Shown: positions 21,611 to 31,728 of the stretch, piece after piece | Layout: each line of letters opens with the position of its first letter | Position numbering within the stretch: position 1 is the first letter of the stretch | Assembly (NCBI RefSeq): GCF_964019385.1 | Contig: NC_088651.1 | Location: forward strand, 4,753,610 to 4,817,609 | Length of the DNA stretch: 64,000 bases | Source: Sycon ciliatum | Taxonomy: Eukaryota > Porifera > Calcarea > Leucosolenida > Sycettidae | Direction: 5' to 3' | Notes under the pieces: model-generated | The model's database searches: none | Seen by the model: the letters and a program-made list of their open reading frames with translations, nothing else | Told to the model about the DNA's origin: nothing | Program-made: the position numbers and the translations under genes

Positions 21611-23640
21611 ATTAAAACTCAATATAAATACGCACAATGCAAGTAGTAACTTAGACCGGATTTAGCGCGAGCAATGAGAGCTAAAAGAATTTTTTTATTT
21701 TTATTACTATGAAATAACCCAAAGGCAATATGCCTATCGAGGGGTTCATTTGATTGAAAGAACATTACTACTGCTAGTATGTACAAAGAAAAGCAGGAAT
21801 TATAACAATAAACGATATCAGTAGGCAATAAACGAGATAAATTCACAACCAGAAAGTAACCATGCAGTCAAAAAAGAAGTGAGAACTTCTGATCCAAATT
21901 CACAAACAATTATTATTTCAATGTAAACAAATTTACAAATAATTATTTTTCTGCCTGCACAAGATCATTTTGGTGGTAAAGATGTAGATAGGCTCCAATA
22001 CACGCAAAAACCTTTGACTACGTGAAATAACAAAGATCAACACAGAAGGGGAATCTTTGCGAAAACGAATTGTACAATATCGGACGAGCACCGGAGATGT
22101 GTTAGAGCTGCACATAGGAGTCAGGTCGTTTTTAAATATCTTAGAAGTACATAAGTACCTTCGCCTAGTTAATAGGCAGTCTAAGTAATTAGTTACACAT
22201 TTTTTCCTTTTTTCAAAAGGCGGTGAGAATCGCACGTCACGTGTAAATTTTAGAGGTTTTAAGAGTTACACGTGCGACATGACGTGACAGTTTAGGGGGC
22301 AGGATTCGGGTTGAGTTGACACAAATATCAAATCTTCCTACAAGCTCAATAAAACTACGGAAACTCACACAAATTTGATCGGGAAGGACCAAGCGAAACT
22401 TCCAGAAACCCAAGTTACAAACTTGCGTGTGGGACAGTCAACTCACGTAAAACACTTCAAATTTTAAGTGATTTTTTTAATTTTGTACGTGAAAGTTCAT
22501 GGACGTAAGAATTTGATGTGAAACTTAACCTCTCTATTTCACTTCCTGTGTAGTATCCGAGTTCATATGAATACAGTCCTCTTTTACGGGCAAATTAACA
22601 CAATGGTTTAAAATGCAATAAATCATACACTGGGGAAGAAATCAGAATAATGCATGAGTAAAATAAAGAATTCAAATCCAAACCAAAACAAACTTCAATT
22701 TTTTTCCGAGTTCAAATTCATAGACCATATTATTCTGAAGATCGCGATTGGTAATGCGGAGTTTGGATTTTCACCATGATGTGCTAAATGTGGCTGTTCA
22801 TTTGCTTGTGTTTTGTGTCCTAGGCAAAATGAGTCACCCGCGCTTACGGCGTACAGAATCACATGTTACATCAATACTTATTATTATTATTATATTAGAA
22901 ACTCAGGTTTACTTTCCCTGATATAGATCATTCACATGACGTGCAAACTTACTTTTATCGTACCGTTTCCAAGGAATTTTACTTGGATACGATAAACTTG
23001 GACACACTCGTGCAAATGATTTTTTATCATGGCCGAGGCCCTTTTCCTCGCGATTATCTTTGCACGCCAGGAAAAGTGTTCTTGAAAGTGCGTACTGCAA
23101 ATGCAGTTCTTGAGCAACGGAAATTTCAAAATTGGACATTTCCCGGCATTTTCAGGAGGTCACTATGAATACATTGACGGTTGCAAAGTTTGCCCAGCAC
23201 CGTGTGAACTGGATCACGGTTTGCCAGTGTTATCTTGGTCACTCACGTGCAAGTGTTCACACGTCGTGTGAATGGCCGATTACGCTGGTAGTTTACGATC
23301 AGAAATTTGGTGGCCTACCGTCCCTACGTCCCCAGTTGTCTTATGAGATCACGAACTATATTCACGGATGTTATTGGCTAACAGGAATACCTCGCATTCC
23401 ACTCCTTTGTTGTTGATGTTGATATTTTGTTTTTCTTGGATACCCAGGCGACTACCGTCATGGCAACCTTGTGGCCATAGTACTACATGTAAAATCAATA
23501 CCCCTCGCTTATTCATTACTTTATTCATGCAATGTTTCGAAATGAATCATTCTCATAGAAATACTTATAATATAACGAAACGACTATTTTGTATTGGACT
23601 CGGGTGGTGAGGCAAAGGAGATAAACAGTACGACAGTCCG
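21611..23640. other. Sequence without a recognised gene
   Basis: ORFs here are short and unsupported. A hairpin lies near 22228-22290 (CGCACGTCACGTG and CACGTGCGACATGACGTG). After 22806 there is no counterpart inside the window. Confidence 0.5.
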
Positions 23641-23658
23641 ACAAGGACTAAGAGAGAG

Positions 23659-24565
<907 letters not shown>

Positions 24566-24820
24566 TGCATCATTGAGTATTTCACTCCTCGATTTCGATC
24601 TTGTAGAGCACTCTTAGTAGGACGCACTTGCGCTGGTTAGCTTTATGCTTTGACCGCTGCTTCTAGCAGTTTTTAAAAGCACTCTCACCGCTAGTACATC
24701 GAGCTGTCCTAATGTCTGTGGTTCTCGTAGCGATGGGTGACAGTTAAATCCTATTTTAAGCTCGGAGTTGCACTGATGAGGCCTCATTGGCCGAAACAGT
24801 CTGGCTGTCTGCATCATTGA
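24566..24820 (+). mobile_element. Small hammerhead-delimited retroelement (retrozyme/PLE-like)
   Basis: The sequence TGCATCATTGAG occurs at both ends (24566 and 24810). The second copy follows directly after the predicted hammerhead cleavage site, so about 244 bp run from one cleavage position to the next, as expected for a ribozyme-processed monomer. Both sides are TAGA/GGAT microsatellite, suggesting insertion into it. There is no protein coding. Confidence 0.65.
24767..24813 (+). ncRNA. Hammerhead ribozyme, type I, intact core
   Basis: Core CTGATGA (24773-24779), stem II GGCC/GGCC with loop TCATT, GAAA (24793-24796), stem III ACAG/CTGT with a five-base loop, cleavage after GTC (24809), stem I TGCA/TGCA. 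All conserved core bases are present. Confidence 0.85.
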
Positions 24821-24821
24821 G

Positions 24822-24828
24822 TAGATAG

Positions 24829-24859
<31 letters not shown>

Positions 24860-24862
24860 GAT
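24822..24862. repeat. (TAGA)n microsatellite
   Basis: This follows directly on the hammerhead element. Confidence 0.9.
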
Positions 24863-24929
24863 GTCTAAAGTCCCTAGGCTGCTTACAGTGCGCAATATCC
24901 CATGGACAGAGCCAGTAATACAAATATTA

Positions 24930-25362
24930 CACAGCAATGAATCAAAACAAGTCTGAGTGCCCGCTGGACGGCCGATGCCAAGCGCAGGAGGTAGTTTATG
25001 AGGCGCATGTGGGGAAAGAAAACGAACAGAAGGTGTACATTTGGATCAACTGAGCCACCATTTAAGAAGCGACACTATAACCACAAGTCCGACATGAACA
25101 TCGAGTCAAGGAGGAACAACACGGAGCTGTCAAAGCATGTATGGCGGCTAAAAGAGACGAAGGCACCGGTCACCGTCAACTGGACGATTGCTGAGCAAGC
25201 TTAAGGGTACAGCAACGTCAGCAAACGGTGCAACCTATGCGTGACGGAGAAATTCCGCATCATCATCGCCGACAGGAGCACACGCCTGAATAAGAGGAGC
25301 GAGTTAATCTCCAAATGCCGTCATGCCAACAGGTTTCAACTCAGCAGGGTAACGTGATGAAA
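24930..25362 (+). pseudogene. Penelope-like element GIY-YIG nuclease fragment
   Basis: The + strand shows the zinc-type CPLDGRCQAQEVVYEA, an expected YIG position read as YIW, then FKKRHYNHKSDM, TELSKHVWRLKET and LNKRSELISKCRHANRF. These match in order the nuclease end of the element at 27480-28346. Frame changes and in-frame stops mark it as a decayed copy. It ends near 25362. Confidence 0.7.
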
Positions 25363-25834
25363 GACAAATACATGAGCCACGCCAGGCTGGGGGTGGCTGT
25401 TGTGCCCGTCGGGGCCGGGGAGGTGGCGGTCGGGGCTGGGTTCTGCGTTGCGCGGGAATTGTGAGCACTCCCCAGGGCTCATGGCTCACGCGCTTTGGCG
25501 GGTCTTGGCTTCTGTCGCCGGTTTTCCGATGCCTTGGCGGGTGTGGTAGTCACCCCCTTGCCTGGCGTGAGTGATCCACATCACCATTTTTACCACCCTA
25601 GGTCGCGCTGTTCCTCTACCCAGGCTATGCTCTATACTCTCAACATCTTTTTCCTCTTATAATCACGCTGATTTTGTCATCCCTTTTCCTCGCGCTATTG
25701 AAATGTACTTCTATCCGTATACTAGTGATTGTTAGTCTTGGTCATGCATGCTGTCTGATGAAGTGTTTTGACACGACACTCGGATTAACAGCGGAAAGAG
25801 ACTTGTTTGATTCATTGCTGTGTAATATGTGTAG
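25363..25834. other. Probable 3' region of the Penelope-like fragment
   Basis: No gene is seen. GTCTGATGAAGTGTTTTGAC (25750) looks like a worn hammerhead 5' half, and its GAAA box reads GACA. The (TAGA)n tract starts about 80 bp downstream. Confidence 0.4.
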
Positions 25835-25925
25835 ATAGTTAGATAGATAGATGGATGGATGGATATATGGATGGATATATGGATGAATGGATGGATGGAT
25901 GGATGGATGGATGGATGGATGGATG

Positions 25926-25977
<52 letters not shown>

Positions 25978-26150
25978 CAAAGATCAAATGGATGGATAGA
26001 TAGATATATCGATAGATAGATAGAAATATAGATGGATGGATGGATGGATGGATGGATGGGTAGATGGATGGATGGATGGATGGATGTATGAATGGATGGA
26101 TGGATGGATGGATGGATAGATAGGTAGATAAAGAGATAGATAGGTAGATA
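25835..26150. repeat. (TAGA)n/(TGGA)n microsatellite
   Basis: A continuous tetranucleotide array lies between the Penelope-like remnant and a large inverted repeat. Confidence 0.95.
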
Positions 26151-26252
26151 GATATTCATTGCATTCCCAACTCATCACAACCACGCGCTCTTCAGCCGAA
26201 CCATACAGACACCAGCAAGGACACTTCCGTTGAGAGATAATATTGCTCCACG

Positions 26253-26298
26253 CCTCTAGACAGCTGTTTCGCTCCCTGTCGGAACTCATCAGTAGAGG
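26253..26298 (-). ncRNA. Hammerhead ribozyme in left arm (minus strand)
   Basis: On the minus strand: stem I CCTCTA/TAGAGG, core CTGATGA, stem II GTTCC/GGAGC with loop GACAG, GAAA, and stem III ACAG/CTGT with no loop. All core bases are intact. Very short stem III forms are known to act as dimers. Confidence 0.83.
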
Positions 26299-26875
26299 AT
26301 AATAATGATGATAATGGAGGAATGATCATTCTTATACACCAGAAATGGCGCAAATGCGCGCTTTCCACATAATATCAATGGCATATGCAAGCTGCTAAAA
26401 TGGTAAAGTGTGAGAACAGCGATAAATAATCATAGTACGCGCTCATTGGTGGAGAAACACACCACACAAGCGACGAAAACCTGACGCGGAATACTGATGC
26501 CAATGGAAAGTACATGTATGTTGTTTATTATTATGATGTTGTCCATGTATGCAGACGAGGCGACACTCACCGCCGAGATCCCCCAACGGGACAGGCTCGG
26601 TTGCCGTTCAGGATTCACACCGACCTGTCCGCCCGTCAAAAGGATCGACAGCGGGAGGCCCCACTGATGCCGATGTCGATGCACACCAGGAAACTTGTAG
26701 TCGTGAGTGTGATACTAACAGGTCTAGTATATATATAACTATGATTATTTATCGCTGTTCTCACACTTTACCATTTTAGCAGCTTGCATATGCCATTGAT
26801 ATTATGTGGAAAGCGCGCATTTGCGCCATTTCTGGTGTATAAGAATGATCATTCCTCCATTATCATCATTATTAT

Positions 26876-26921
26876 CCTCTACTGATGAGCTCCGACAGGG
26901 AGCGAAACAGCTGTCTAGAGG
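26876..26921 (+). ncRNA. Hammerhead ribozyme in right arm
   Basis: Stem I CCTCTA/TAGAGG is perfect, core CTGATGA is at 26882-26888, stem II GCTCC/GGAGC is perfect, GAAA at 26904-26907, stem III ACAG/CTGT, cleavage after GTC at 26915. Confidence 0.87.
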
Positions 26922-27079
26922 CGTGGAGCAATATTATCTCTCAACGGAAGTGTCCTTGCTGGTGTCTGTATGGTTCGGCTGAAGAGCGCGTGGTTGTGAT
27001 GAGTTGGGAATGCAATGAATTGAAAATATGGCCGAAAGCTCTGTTGCAATATTTAGTTCTGAGGTAGATAGATAGATTG

Positions 27080-27172
27080 GTTTTATTTCTATTGCTATCA
27101 GGTTCGGCCTCATTTCCTCTGTGCTGCGCTGACGAGTCCACAAAGGACGAAACAGTTCTGTCCGCAGCTTGA
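27080..27172 (+). mobile_element. Solo hammerhead insertion between TAGA repeats
   Basis: About 93 bp of non-microsatellite sequence, including TATCAGGTTCGGCCTCATTT and a complete ribozyme, sit between TAGATAGATAGA on the left and TAGATAGATAGA on the right. The same leader and ribozyme recur at 17475-17550. Confidence 0.65.
27123..27168 (+). ncRNA. Hammerhead ribozyme, type I, all stems perfect
   Basis: Stem I GCTGCG/CGCAGC, core CTGACGA (27129-27135; position 7 is variable), stem II GTCC/GGAC with loop ACAAA, GAAA (27149-27152), stem III ACAG/CTGT with loop TT, cleavage after GTC at 27162. Confidence 0.88.
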
Positions 27173-27470
27173 GTAGATAGATAGATAGATGGATGGATGG
27201 ATGGATGGATGGATGGATGGATGGATGGATGGATGGATGGATGGATGGATGGATGGATGGATGGATGGATGGATGGATGAATGGATGGATGGATGGATGG
27301 ATGGATGGATGGATGGATGGATGGATGGATGGATGGATAGATAGATAGATAGATAGATAGATACAAAGGTCAAATGGATGGATAGATAGATAGATAGATA
27401 CTAGATAGATAGATTGATTGATAGATAGATACAAAGGTCAAATGGATGGATAGATAGATAGATAGATAGA
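27173..27470. repeat. (TAGA)n/(TGGA)n microsatellite
   Basis: The array begins directly after the ribozyme. Its right part contains CAAAGGTCAAATGGATGG twice, also found near 25978. Confidence 0.95.
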
Positions 27471-27479
27471 TACACACCA

Positions 27480-28346
27480 AGTCGAATCACCCGCCGAATA
27501 TACTCCGGAATCTACCTGCAATGATCAATAGGCGGGTGTCCGACATCTCGTGCGACGAGGAGGCATTCACCAACGCGGCGCCCACATACAGAGCTGCGCT
27601 ATCTGCCAGCGAAATTTCCAGAGGCCATGGTGTTCGAAGGCGGTAAGCCTACCAAGAAGAAGAACAAGCGGAGGAGAAACATAACATGGTACAACCCACC
27701 ATACAGCAAATCTGTATCCACCAATATCGGCCAGAGGTTTTTCAAAGTAGTCAGCAAACATTTCCCTGCCGCGTCGCCACTACACAAGATCTTCAACAGA
27801 AACACATTGAAGTTGAGCTACTCCTGCATGCCCAACATGTCCTACCTGATGAAAGGACATAACCAAAAGGTACTAACGCCTGGTGAAGAGAGATCTGCGG
27901 CAGGGTGCAACTGCCGAGCCAAGCCATCATGCCCTTTGGGCGGCGGATGCTTGGAGGGGGAAGTGGTGTACCAGGCCTCCGTCACAACCCCAAGCACCGG
28001 CGAGGAAAGGCAATACATCGGCCTGTGCAAGACGCCCTTCAAGGTGCGCTATGGCAACCATCTAACCAGCATGCGGCATGAAAAGTACCGTACCAAGACC
28101 GAGCTATCCAAGCACACATGGGCGCTGGCTGACCAAGGTGAGGAATACAGTATCAAATGGGCAGTCATAGATCGGGCCAAGTCCTACAGCAACATATCCA
28201 AAAGGTGCTGCTTGTGTTTAGCAGAAACGTTGCGCATCATCACCTTCAAGACGCCTCACACTCTGCTCAACAAGAGGTCGGAGTTGGTATCAAAGTGCAG
28301 ACACCAAAACAAGTTCTACCTCTCCACCTACTCTGCCGTGACATAG
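27480..28346 (+). CDS. C-terminal part of a Penelope-like retroelement protein with GIY-YIG nuclease
   Basis: A frame from about 27482 gives SNHPPNILRNLPAMINRR, the linker that follows the RT core in this retroelement family. The main ORF (27627-28346, 239 codons) then encodes a basic segment KRRRNITWYNPPYSKSV, a cysteine cluster CNCRAKPSCPLGGGC, the GIY-YIG nuclease (YQASV, QYIGLCKTPFKVRYGNH, LSKHTWAL) and KRSELVSKCRHQNKFYL. The two frames differ, so one frame change separates them. No RT domain remains upstream, where microsatellite begins. It is a 5'-truncated copy with the best-kept nuclease in the window. Confidence 0.75.
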
Positions 28347-28831
28347 CCACCGCGTGCTACCACTATCACCGCCACATCCTCTGAATACCCGCGGCTGATG
28401 AATGTGGACACCACAGTGTGCTTCCACCGCCACACATCACACCCCCTGACCAGTGCCCCCATGGCTTACCCTTGTCCTGCCTGGTGGTTTCTCCGCCTCC
28501 GTATGCTCCATGCATAGTTCGCGCCTACTGCGCATGCCCATCCAGTGATGTAATTATCATCACTCGCTATTCCCTTGCATGCCCTGCATTGATAACTCAC
28601 ACCTCCTCTACATGCCCATGCGTATCCCCCAAAATAAGAACAAGCTATCCCGCGACAAAAGCATTAGTTGTCTGATGATTGCCTTAGCATTTAGCTACTT
28701 CAGTACGTGCATGAAACGCAGCGTTACAACGTATGTTTCTATAATTGGTGAAACCATTCTTTTTGACCTTTGTGGTTACGCTCCGCCCCTGTGGTGATGA
28801 GCGCTGTTGAAACCTGGGTATACCCACTTAT
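28347..28831. other. 3' region of the Penelope-like copy
   Basis: No gene is seen. GTGATGAGCGCTGTTGAAAC (28793) sits about 40 bp before a TAGA array and is spaced like the hammerheads, but its core and stem II are poor. Confidence 0.4.
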
Positions 28832-28929
28832 GTAGATAGATAGATGGATAGATGGATGGATGGATGAATGGATGGATGGATGGATGGATGGATAGATAGG
28901 TAGATAAAGAGATAGATAGCTAGATAGAC

Positions 28930-28993
<64 letters not shown>
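28832..28993. repeat. (TAGA)n/(TGGA)n microsatellite
   Basis: Tetranucleotide array between the Penelope-like 3' region and a dispersed repeat. Confidence 0.95.
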
Positions 28994-29009
28994 TAACTCC
29001 GTGTTTCAG

Positions 29010-29222
29010 GCACTAAGCGATCATCACAAAACAGGAATGAGTAAAATATGGATCAGTATTGGTTTATATACTGAAGTACTGAAAACGAAAAGTGTATAAT
29101 GGCTGCATTATGGCGCAAATCTAAAAGTTGTGCATGGCGGCAATACAAAGCTAAAATGACTGCATCATGGTGCAAATCTAAAAGTGCGAATGACAGCATT
29201 GGTGAAAGGTGACAACTACTGG
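29010..29222. repeat. Dispersed repeat of about 205 bp, unique region
   Basis: This is a diverged relative of the intron-2 repeat at 7627-7830, directly after a TAGA microsatellite. It supports a mobile or dispersed family of unknown type. Confidence 0.7.
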
Positions 29223-29239
29223 AGCTGGTTGTCTCTTAC

Positions 29240-29624
29240 TTGTATAATTAGGTGATGGCTGTGGATGGTTTGAAGTTCCGACGGTAGTACTTACTCTCGT
29301 GGCGATACTTTGACACAAACTCACTCCTCTTGCTGAGAGAGAGGTGCTTGTGTACTTGCGTGATTGGCAATTTTTCCGCCAGGCCCAGGTTGCACCTTTT
29401 GCTTTTTTGCCATAGGCCGCTGCTCTGCGATGCACTGCCCATTGAATGCTGCATGCCTTCCCTTCATCCTTCGTGGCCCAGACGTATTCCGATAGGCGGG
29501 TGTCCTTCTGGTGTTGTCTGTGGCGAAATGATGATCGGTGGTTATAGTAGCGTTGTTTGAATGTTTGAAGAAGGGCTGAGGCTTCCTGCAGCTTCATCTG
29601 TGAAAAGAATTCGGGTGGACACAC
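29240..29624 (-). pseudogene. GIY-YIG nuclease fragment, minus strand, right half
   Basis: The minus strand encodes TFKQRYYNHRSSFRHRQ, TRLSEYVWATKDEG, CSIQWAV and KRSEFVSKYRHESKYYRR, matching the C-terminal half of the protein at 27480-28346. The left half appears on the same strand at 30960-31415, with a second Penelope-like element between them. Frame changes are present. Confidence 0.7.
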
Positions 29625-29664
29625 CCATTCCCATAGCGCTGCATATCACATCCGAACCAGTTCC

Positions 29665-29709
29665 GTTATTTTACAACGTTTCGGCACTTGGCCATCATCA
29701 GGTAATAAC
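29665..29709 (-). ncRNA. Penelope-type hammerhead ribozyme (minus strand)
   Basis: On the minus strand: stem I GTTATT/AATAAC, core CTGATGA, stem II TGGC/GCC with loop CAAGT, GAAA, minimal stem III AC/GT, cleavage after GTA. The very short stem III and GCCGAAACGTTGT are typical of Penelope-like element hammerheads. It lies on the 3' side of the Penelope ORF at 30232-30921. Confidence 0.72.
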
Positions 29710-29755
29710 AATGAATACCGTGGAAGCCACACAAGAGCAGTATATACGCAGAGTG

Positions 29756-30020
29756 TAGCGCCAAAAAAAATGCGAATTATGTCACCTAGTATGACAGAGA
29801 GAGAGAAAAAGGCGCAACTAGCACATCACGGAGGAGAAGCAGCAAAAGGTAGCGCGCATTGTGCTCTGTGAATGGCGTTGCACAGAGTGTAGCGCCAAAA
29901 AATAAAATGATGCGAGTTATGTCACCTCTATACAGAGGGGGGGGAGAGAGAGAAGGTGCAACTGTGCACATCACGGAGAAGAAGAGCGCGCCGTTGTGCT
30001 CTACGAAGTGAGGGTACATG
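29756..30020. repeat. Degenerate tandem repeat of about 130 bp
   Basis: Two units start with GTAGCGCCAAAAAA and ATGCGA-TTATGTCACCT and end in TTGTGCTCT. They lie on the 3' side of the minus-strand Penelope ORF, where such elements often carry terminal repeats. Confidence 0.6.
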
Positions 30021-30231
30021 CCAAATAATTATGGTGTTAATTCTAGCACAGGATCTAGGAGGGGAGCACGGAGCCCCATGAGTCAATGCACTATGAGGTT
30101 AAAACTTCCATGCCAAACTGTTACCACCAGGGACGCGACGAGGCATCAGGAATAGAATGGTTTTGAGTGACCCGCCTCATATTATAATTATTCAGTGATA
30201 TTGAAGTAGCAGCAGGGGAAGCTGAGAAAAT

Positions 30232-30921
30232 TCACAACAAATCCCATCCGGTGCTTATGTTCACATGGGGCTTGGCATCACGAATCTCAATCGCCTCGCG
30301 CAGTTTTCGACGGGCTCGATCAGGCTCTCTTCCTATTACTTCAACTGCAGAGAATGCACTTTGCCCATAGTTAAGCTTACATCCAGGGTGAGTGGTGCGA
30401 AAATGTTGGCCCCATGGCTTGTCGAGTTCCTGGCGTCTTGCCTCACCATTATGTTCTTCCAGGCGAGTTTCCAGAAAGCGGCCAGTCTCACCAACATATT
30501 GTTCCGGACATTCTTTGCACTTCAGCTGATATACAACATTCTTCTGCATACATACATCCTGTCCCCCGGATATACACGAGATACATGGCCCCTTTGGGTG
30601 ACCTCTCTTTTTCGGTTGTAGCGGATTTGCAGCCTTGACACATAGAGGAGGAACGAGGGCGGAGCGACACAATGTGCGCCTCAGGCTACCAGTGTGCTCA
30701 TATACGACTCTAACCGGAATTTTATACTTTCTGATTGCTTTATTCACTGCTTGATGTACTTTATCTGACTTATATGGAAGCTTTAGAAATGCGCAGCATG
30801 GGTTGGCATGGCGACGACGCTTTGGCCTTATGGAGGCAGTGCGTGCCTCTTCAATGATTTTCTCTGGGTAATTGTTCAATCTTAATTGCTCATGAACCAT
30901 CGCTTCACTTTCTGCACGCAT
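30232..30921 (-). CDS. Penelope-like retroelement, C-terminal GIY-YIG region
   Basis: This 229-codon minus-strand frame encodes a basic linker and cysteine motifs (CISCISGGQDVC, LKCKECPEQYVGETG), then RLEEHNGEAR, a histidine region QHFRTTHPGC and a close REAIEIRDAKPHVNIS. YVGET-R-RL-EH with terminal IRD-KP-N is the classic Penelope GIY-YIG signature. No RT lies upstream, so the copy is 5'-truncated. A hammerhead and tandem repeats follow on its 3' side. It appears inserted within an older GIY-YIG element whose halves are at 29240-29624 and 30960-31415. Confidence 0.78.
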   Translation of the reverse strand: MRAESEAMVHEQLRLNNYPEKIIEEARTASIRPKRRRHANPCCAFLKLPYKSDKVHQAVNKAIRKYKIPVRVVYEHTGSLRRTLCRSALVPPLCVKAANPLQPKKRGHPKGPCISCISGGQDVCMQKNVVYQLKCKECPEQYVGETGRFLETRLEEHNGEARRQELDKPWGQHFRTTHPGCKLNYGQSAFSAVEVIGREPDRARRKLREAIEIRDAKPHVNISTGWDLL

Positions 30922-30959
30922 TCTGGTTGTTTGAATGTTGTTGCTGTTAATCCAGTGTA

Positions 30960-31415
30960 CTCCTTCTTCTCCATACCTGCGGTGAATCTTGCCTTACACA
31001 CGATGCTTCCCGTTAGACACGCTCCGTCCAGTGGACACGAGTCTTTCGCCCGACAGTTACAAGTCTTGGTGTCGTTCTCGCCTCCGTTGGCTTGTTTCTT
31101 GGGTCATAGAATCGTGTTATTGTGTTGTTTGATGATGGTGGATATATTCTGCATGCAACTGTACCCAACTTTTACCGAGTTCCGATTTAAGATTTTGTTG
31201 AGGCTTGAGCCTTTGGGGAAGTGTTTGGCCACTAGCTCGAGGAAGCGATGTCCGACGCCGGTGGCGATGTACTTTCTAAATGGTGGATTGAACCATATGA
31301 TGTTCCGGTAGCGATTCCTTTTCATATATTTTTTTTTTCGTGTTGTGATATTCCTCGATGCGATCTTGTTTCCGTGTCGCTGAAAGAAGTCGACCATTTC
31401 TCGCGTATGTGTCAC
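30960..31415 (-). pseudogene. GIY-YIG retroelement fragment, minus strand, left half
   Basis: The minus strand encodes NRYRNIIWFNPPFRKYIATG and HFPKGSSLNKILNRN, as in 27627-27830, then in another frame CNCRAKDSCPLDGAC and KKEYTGLT, where the nuclease begins. The remainder resumes at 29624 beyond the inserted Penelope copy. Confidence 0.7.
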
Positions 31416-31728
31416 TTTGGCTTCCGACTAGCGGACTGTTGCTAGGATGCCTAGAATAGCGTACACACAGATCCCTCTTTCGTGACGATCATGCACTATG
31501 GGATATGGTATCACATCACCACCACACGATGCACGTTCGGAGAAAAATGGGGAAATGGGGAGAGGAGAGTGGAAGATGAAGCATGGGAAGAAGGGAAACA
31601 AGTACCTAAATATCGAGGTATAAAAGCAGGAAAGAAATCGACGAAGGAAGAAATCACCTCTGCAGATAATAGCGGGACATTTAGATGAAAAAAAACCAGC
31701 AAGGATTAATTTCAAGGAAAAAAAATTC
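31416..31728. other. Probable 3' untranslated part of the LINE
   Basis: It follows the LINE ORF on the minus strand. No gene is seen and no clear A-rich tail is visible. Confidence 0.35.

Larger units (their letters stand above)
1..22806. repeat. Upstream copy of a large direct duplication
   Basis: This segment matches 38718-64000 in the same orientation and is cut by the window start. The coordinate offset is 38717 at the left end and about 41194 at the right end. Between large indels the two copies look about 99% identical or better by eye. Copy 1 alone has about 4.0 kb extra near 466-4460, two extra SINE units near 8460-9000, and about 0.76 kb extra near 20777-21541. It holds exons 2-7 of the kinase gene. 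Tandem duplication and uncollapsed haplotypes are both compatible with what is seen. Confidence 0.93.
26157..27020. mobile_element. Large inverted repeat with a hammerhead in each arm
   Basis: Arms of about 280 bp (26157-26436 and 26740-27020) are nearly perfect inverted copies around a spacer of about 300 bp. The arms include GGTGTATAAGAATGATCATT and carry one complete hammerhead each, in opposite orientation. No ORF is convincing. Microsatellite adjoins the left side, and a short TAGA run lies about 40 bp beyond the right. Confidence 0.8.

Noticed and set aside
22909-23168. Overlapping ORFs on both strands
   Set aside because: Short, mutually overlapping, without splice context or recognisable motifs.
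25745-25800. Hammerhead at CTGATGAAGTGTTTTGACAC
   Set aside because: The GAAA box is replaced by GACA, so a working core is not present.
25732-27434. ORFs of repeated YLSI and HPSI units
   Set aside because: Translations of TAGA/TGGA arrays; no start context or conserved protein.
28785-28830. Hammerhead at GTGATGAGCGCTGTTGAAAC
   Set aside because: C3 is changed, stem II does not pair well and no proper cleavage site follows; treated as a relic at most.
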